A stretch of 9,828 nt of DNA from an uncultured Clostridia bacterium (GTDB taxonomy: Bacteria; Bacillota; Clostridia; Christensenellales; UBA1242): positions 1 through 9,828 of the forward strand of contig CAKVEY010000035.1 of assembly GCA_934746185.1 (NCBI GenBank), in the 5' to 3' direction. A program made the position numbers and the translations under genes. The notes under the pieces were generated by a model. The model searched no databases. It was not told the origin of the DNA and saw only the letters and a program-made list of their open reading frames with translations. Of the stretch, positions 5,062 through 9,828 are shown piece after piece; positions within the stretch are counted from its first letter, which is position 1; each line of letters starts with the position of its first letter.

Positions 5062-8000
5062 ATGGAAAGAAAAATTGTATATCCTTTTAAAAGATTTATT
5101 TTAAATATAATAATTGGGCTAGGGTTAATGCTACTAGCGTTTAATTTTATGCCGATATATAATTTAATTTCTTCTAATATAAATAGAGCTGATGCTGATT
5201 CTCCTACATATTCTTTTACTGTATATTTTTATGGTTATAATGAAAAAGGAGAAATATCAAGGCTAGGGCTAGCAGATAAAACTACAATTAGTGATATAAA
5301 AACTAAATACGGACACGATTATGTTTTAACTTATGGTGGAAAAGGGCACGCAGTAAATGTTGACCGTTCTAGCGCTTTGCAAACGACTTTTAAAGGTGAT
5401 AATGTAATATATCCTTTTAATGAATATTATGATTCTAAAGCTTCAAATAATATTAAACAAATTAAAGATGCAAGTTGTTTATATGTTCATTTAGAAAACG
5501 AAGACGATTATGTTGTTGGCTATTTCCAAAGTTCTTATAAGTTAGATTGGCGAATGTATATGCCACAATTCAAATCAACAGATTTAATAAATAACTATCT
5601 TTTAAATAATATGAATAGAGAAATTGGAGAAGATAGTTATTATACACCATATAATGATAAAGGTTCTATTCACGTACTTTTATCTAAAAAATCTTATAAA
5701 TTAAATTTATCTATAAATAAAAAAATTCTTAAAGTTGGTAACTACGAATGGGAATCTCCTGTTGCTGGTTCACCAGATGTAGATAATATTATAAATTATA
5801 GTGCTACAGAAAATCATTATTATGGAAATCTTTTACCACTTGGTGGCTATAATTTTCCGTCTAGTCGAATTAGTGGTAGAATTGTTTCATCACTTAATGT
5901 TGATGGTTTTAGTGCAAGTTTAAAGGGTAAAAATTCATACGAAAATTATAAAGAATTACTATATGATTATAATCAATCTGCATTAAAGTTTTTTATAGCA
6001 AATGATAGAACTTTGCAAATTATAGGACAAGAATTTTATAATGGAAGTTATAAAAAATATATAAACATTTCAACAGAATTCTATGTTAATAAATCAACAA
6101 CACCTAAAAATCCTGTAAGCCTTCTTGATTTAGATTTAGTTTATAGACCAACTACAAATTTTATACAACAAAATGGTAGCAATGTAGTGTTTAATATAAC
6201 TAGTGGCAAACAATTAAGTTTTTTAGCGTATGAAGTTAAAGAAGAATCTATGAATGAAGCTTTAGGCAATAAATATATCGTTAATTTGCAAAACGATATA
6301 GACTATGTTCAATGTGATGAGTATAACGCTATTCAAATAGGTATTGACGATGACAACGCAGCGTTTAAAGGCACTTTTAATGGTAATGGTCATACAATAA
6401 ACAAGGTTGAATTAAGCCCTTATGACGAAGAAGAATGGGTTTTAAGTGGGTATTTGAGCGAAGGCGTCCAAGTCGCCACTGTTGTAAAATATTTTGGATT
6501 ATTTGGAAGAACTGAAGGGGCGAGAATAAGGAATTTTAACATAGGTACTTTTGGACTTTCTAAACTTTATAATAAAAAAGTTTCACTTTATACCTATAAA
6601 GGAGTAGACAGTAGTGTTTGGGCAGATTATTCTCCTACCGAAACCGTTTCTAAAGATAGGGCTGTAAAAGAATATGAACGAACTGAAACTCGAAAAAATT
6701 ATAATGAACCTTATATATATGCTACAACTTATCATCGTACTAATGTTTATGGTGATACGCCTTATGCACGAAGTTCAGTTGGTAGCATTTGTGGTTCAAG
6801 TTTAAATAGTACAATTACTGATATTACAATAAAGACATTTGATATTAAAGTACAATTTTATGGGGTATTTAATTTTGGTGGTTTAGTTGGTTATACAGAA
6901 AATACTTCTATTTCTAGATGTCACATAACAGAAGGGTTAAACGCAATAATTGATAAATATCAAATGAGTACTAATGATGGTACAGTTTCTAACGAAGATG
7001 GTTTAAGTTTTATTAAGACCGATAAAAGTTTAATAAAAAATTGGAATGGGGTATATGGCACATTAGGGACATACGTTACAATTTTATATGACGATGATAA
7101 CATTCTTCTTATTTCAACACAAGATCCAAATTGTCGATTTGGTGGTTTAGTTGGTTATATGGAAGATTATAACCGATTATCTAATTGCTCAGTAAAAATA
7201 TGCACTTTACAGCAATTAAGTGAGTTTGACCCAACTAAGGGTCGTAATCATAACTCACTTGGTGGAATAGTGGGTGAAAAAACTGGCGATTCTATTGCAT
7301 ATATTACTAATTGTAGTGCAGTAAGTGGTAGTGTATTGCTTAATGATGTTTATTTTGCAGGTATTGATTGCCATTTTGTTGGTGGTGTAATAGGTAAAGC
7401 TGATAATGTTATTATACAAAATTGTTATAGCGCAGTAGATTTAAGTGTTACAAATGTTAAATATACCAGTAGTCAAAATACCGAAGGATTTGGTTATGGT
7501 AATAGAGATTCTGATAATATTTATGTTGGTGGAATAGCAGGTAGTTTGCAAGACGGGAGTGTGATAAAAAATTGTTTATATGACCAAGGTAATATAGTAG
7601 TAGAAAATAAGTGGCATAGGACCTATTATCACCACGGTAAAAATCAATTTGTTGAAAACTGGTGTCACGTTGGTGGTATTGCTGGTAGAATTTCTAGTAG
7701 CAATATAACAATTAGTGATAGTGCAGGTGTGATAGGCACTTTTAGAGCTGGTAAAACTACTTTAAGTGGAAAAAACGAGATTAAAACAAGTGCAATTAAT
7801 TTAGGTTACATAGCAGGCGTTTTAACTGGCGACAATTTAACTTTAACAAATTGTTACGGTTACGTTAAAAAGTTTGCAGATGATTGTAAACTAGAAAGTA
7901 AATTGCATTTAGGCGAATTTGGTAATGCTTATAAAATTTCGATTGGTAGCACAGCTAAATATACAGTAACTCATAGTAATAGTTTTATTTTAGACTTTGC

Positions 8001-9828
8001 TACAAACACATTAGATAAGACTTTATCTTCTAAAATAGTAACAGGCGCGAACTATGATGAATGTATTTTATTAAATGCAACAGATACAAACGGAAACACA
8101 AAGAAAGTAAACACCGATAATTACAAAAAGATTTTAGAAGCGACACGATCTGGCAAAAATATTTATGGTTATAATTCAAGGGTTCAAAATGGCTATTTTG
8201 ATACTACAAGTATAGGCGTACCTTTCTTAATAAGTCATTATAACGGTTGTAAAAATATAAAAATAGATTGTGATGACTATAAAGATAAAACTCTTACATA
8301 TAGTTCTGGCAATGGTTTTGTTTACCAGAAAAATGACGGAAATAACAATCAATTTTACATATATGGTACAGCAGTAGAGAGCTCTGCGTTTACTAACGTA
8401 CCATTATCTACTTCAAATAATTTAAAAGCAGTTAGCCCATATTATTTTCAATTAACAACATTATTTTTAGAATTAGGTAATCGAAGCCTTCAAGTATCAA
8501 GTTACAATACAAAGAAAGATAGTACAGGTGAAAATTTTAGTAAAACCGGAAATACTGGCAATGTAGATAAAGATTTTATATTTGATTATCTGACTTATAG
8601 AAACACCCCATCAAATACAAGTACATTAGTTTTATATCCAATATTTAATTCAGCTGTTGTTTTAAAATCCCCTGTTTTTCTTTCTGTTTCTAATCTTCCA
8701 GTTAATATGGAATGTTGGTGTACAAGAAGTTACACTAATGGTGAACCAAATTTCTACTATTATACTTACACGTTTATTTGCAAAGATGCAACTTATAAGT
8801 TTACAGCAGATAACATTAAACAATATATAACTAGTGGTTCAAGAGATTTAGCAGTAACAGAGTTTGATTTAACAGAAGTGCTTACTTACACTACTAATCC
8901 AAAAGTAACTTATTTAAGTTATGATAACGACTACTATTATGTTAACAATAATAGATATTATAAAGATCAATATTTAACTAAATGTTCAACTGACACTGAT
9001 AAAGATAACTTGAATTTTGATGAGTATTATTTGAATGTATTTAGAATGAAAAAAGTTTACTTTTGTAATTATTACGATGCACTAAAAGATGAAGTGTTTA
9101 CTTATAGAAGTTACTACTCAATACCTGTTTTCTTCGGTGAAGATTACAATGAGATTACGGCTAATTTTAGCGAATTAAAATACTATGGCGATTTTAGACA
9201 TAAATTACAAAATTTAGAAGATAAAACTCAAAAAACCCGATATTCATTTAATAATCAATTTATTATTGGGGAAGATAGAAATCCAGATGACGAATTGATT
9301 ACTACTTCAGGGAAAAGTTTATTCGACCAAATGGAATATGATAACGATAAAAGTTTTTCTGCTGTATATATTTTAAAGGGTGTAATTTTTAGATATTATG
9401 CTACCGATTATACAGGGGAAAATCAAGCACCTATCTATACTGAGCAATTTGGCGCAAGCGCAGGTCAAGATTATTTAACTAAAACTTGGGAACAAGTGGT
9501 TGAAAATGCAAGAGCTACTAACTTAAATAAAAATTATGCGTTTGTTGGCTGGAAAAATTATGAGAATGAAAACGGAACTGGCGAACAAAATTTTGTAGGA
9601 AATAATTATATTACGCTTTCTTGGTTTACTGCGTACAATGACGGTGTTGCGTATATAAATTTATACCCTATATTTATTACAAAAGGAACTAGTAACGAAA
9701 TTGCAACCTATTCAACAATAAACAATAAAATTCGTTTAACACAAGAAACAGTAGGAAAAGAAAGTTATTATAAAATTTGTAATGAACAAGATTTTATTAC
9801 AATGAGTTATATAATTAACTATTATGAT
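5062..9828 (+). CDS. Giant secreted GLUG-repeat / beta-helix protein with Listeria-Bacteroides-type repeats (first 1589 residues; 3' end outside window)
   Basis: The frame is open from ATG 5062 to the last base, so the protein exceeds 1589 residues. A basic start, a hydrophobic core at about residues 13-32 and ADA at 43-45 indicate a signal peptide likely cut after Ala45. Residues about 46-415 are an unrecognised Tyr/Asn-rich region. A beta-helix follows: the lead-in FKGTFNGNGHTI (435-446), then GLUG-type turns FGLFG (478), VGSICG (573), FGGLVGY (605 and 693), GGIVG (734), GGVIG (774), GGIAG (823 and 871) and a degenerate LGYIAG (914). Most of the last seven turns carry [RN]C 14-17 residues on. 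Residues about 1440-1538 (FVGW at 1494, LYPIF at 1534) resemble a Listeria-Bacteroides (Flg_new/InlB-type) repeat; LYPIF at 1191 and FSAVY at 1432 may end two degenerate ones. The last residues (YYKICNEQDF, from 1569) look like the lead-in of a second helix. GLUG proteins are usually surface adhesins or peptidase-linked; no catalytic motif is visible here. A C-terminal wall anchor would lie outside the window. Confidence 0.9.
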   Translation, partial: MERKIVYPFKRFILNIIIGLGLMLLAFNFMPIYNLISSNINRADADSPTYSFTVYFYGYNEKGEISRLGLADKTTISDIKTKYGHDYVLTYGGKGHAVNVDRSSALQTTFKGDNVIYPFNEYYDSKASNNIKQIKDASCLYVHLENEDDYVVGYFQSSYKLDWRMYMPQFKSTDLINNYLLNNMNREIGEDSYYTPYNDKGSIHVLLSKKSYKLNLSINKKILKVGNYEWESPVAGSPDVDNIINYSATENHYYGNLLPLGGYNFPSSRISGRIVSSLNVDGFSASLKGKNSYENYKELLYDYNQSALKFFIANDRTLQIIGQEFYNGSYKKYINISTEFYVNKSTTPKNPVSLLDLDLVYRPTTNFIQQNGSNVVFNITSGKQLSFLAYEVKEESMNEALGNKYIVNLQNDIDYVQCDEYNAIQIGIDDDNAAFKGTFNGNGHTINKVELSPYDEEEWVLSGYLSEGVQVATVVKYFGLFGRTEGARIRNFNIGTFGLSKLYNKKVSLYTYKGVDSSVWADYSPTETVSKDRAVKEYERTETRKNYNEPYIYATTYHRTNVYGDTPYARSSVGSICGSSLNSTITDITIKTFDIKVQFYGVFNFGGLVGYTENTSISRCHITEGLNAIIDKYQMSTNDGTVSNEDGLSFIKTDKSLIKNWNGVYGTLGTYVTILYDDDNILLISTQDPNCRFGGLVGYMEDYNRLSNCSVKICTLQQLSEFDPTKGRNHNSLGGIVGEKTGDSIAYITNCSAVSGSVLLNDVYFAGIDCHFVGGVIGKADNVIIQNCYSAVDLSVTNVKYTSSQNTEGFGYGNRDSDNIYVGGIAGSLQDGSVIKNCLYDQGNIVVENKWHRTYYHHGKNQFVENWCHVGGIAGRISSSNITISDSAGVIGTFRAGKTTLSGKNEIKTSAINLGYIAGVLTGDNLTLTNCYGYVKKFADDCKLESKLHLGEFGNAYKISIGSTAKYTVTHSNSFILDFATNTLDKTLSSKIVTGANYDECILLNATDTNGNTKKVNTDNYKKILEATRSGKNIYGYNSRVQNGYFDTTSIGVPFLISHYNGCKNIKIDCDDYKDKTLTYSSGNGFVYQKNDGNNNQFYIYGTAVESSAFTNVPLSTSNNLKAVSPYYFQLTTLFLELGNRSLQVSSYNTKKDSTGENFSKTGNTGNVDKDFIFDYLTYRNTPSNTSTLVLYPIFNSAVVLKSPVFLSVSNLPVNMECWCTRSYTNGEPNFYYYTYTFICKDATYKFTADNIKQYITSGSRDLAVTEFDLTEVLTYTTNPKVTYLSYDNDYYYVNNNRYYKDQYLTKCSTDTDKDNLNFDEYYLNVFRMKKVYFCNYYDALKDEVFTYRSYYSIPVFFGEDYNEITANFSELKYYGDFRHKLQNLEDKTQKTRYSFNNQFIIGEDRNPDDELITTSGKSLFDQMEYDNDKSFSAVYILKGVIFRYYATDYTGENQAPIYTEQFGASAGQDYLTKTWEQVVENARATNLNKNYAFVGWKNYENENGTGEQNFVGNNYITLSWFTAYNDGVAYINLYPIFITKGTSNEIATYSTINNKIRLTQETVGKESYYKICNEQDFITMSYIINYYD

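Noticed and set aside
5062..9828. Possible Mycoplasma-type genetic code because of the very low GC content
   Set aside because: All tryptophans I read are TGG and no in-frame TGA occurs in nearly 1600 codons, nor in the other genes. This fits TGA as a stop.

Overview
The window is very AT-rich bacterial DNA with a low-GC Gram-positive (Firmicutes/Bacillota) flavour. The evidence is the AT-biased codon use, the FtsH and MnmE sequences, simple poly-T intrinsic terminators, sigma-A-type promoters, and large exported proteins with GLUG and Listeria-Bacteroides-type repeats, which are common in uncultured gut Firmicutes. Every tryptophan codon I read is TGG and no in-frame TGA occurs, so the standard bacterial code fits and a Mycoplasma-type code is unlikely. 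I cannot name a species.

Layout. 1-1270 (+) is the C-terminal part of the membrane AAA+ protease FtsH; its N-terminus lies outside the window. 1324-1899 (+) is a small exported protein of unknown family with its own likely promoter, closed by a strong terminator at 1906-1940. 1941-2308 is a gene-free, extremely AT-rich stretch between convergent genes. It contains a perfect 21-bp tandem repeat (about 3.5 copies) and a 5-bp repeat. 2309-3658 (-) is a complete mnmE (trmE), the tRNA wobble-uridine modification GTPase. Its -10 box lies 6 nt from the ATG, which suggests a leaderless mRNA. A short divergent promoter region then leads to 3771-4955 (+), a single-pass membrane protein of unknown family, closed by a terminator at 4961-4991. 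From 5062 to the right edge (+) one reading frame stays open for 1589 codons. It encodes the N-terminal part of a giant secreted protein with a signal peptide, a GLUG-motif beta-helix, and at least one Listeria-Bacteroides-type repeat. The protein continues beyond the window.

How it fits together. FtsH and MnmE are housekeeping genes. The other three encode envelope or exported proteins with no recognised enzymatic motif, each apparently transcribed on its own from a promoter with a very short 5' leader. The two right-hand surface genes share an unusual G-tract ribosome binding site exactly 6 nt before the ATG; in the first it sits in the loop of a small perfect hairpin. The least explained parts of the window are the giant repeat protein, these G-tract start regions, the probable leaderless mnmE and the AT-rich tandem repeat. 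I see no CRISPR array, transposase, phage gene, tRNA or rRNA.
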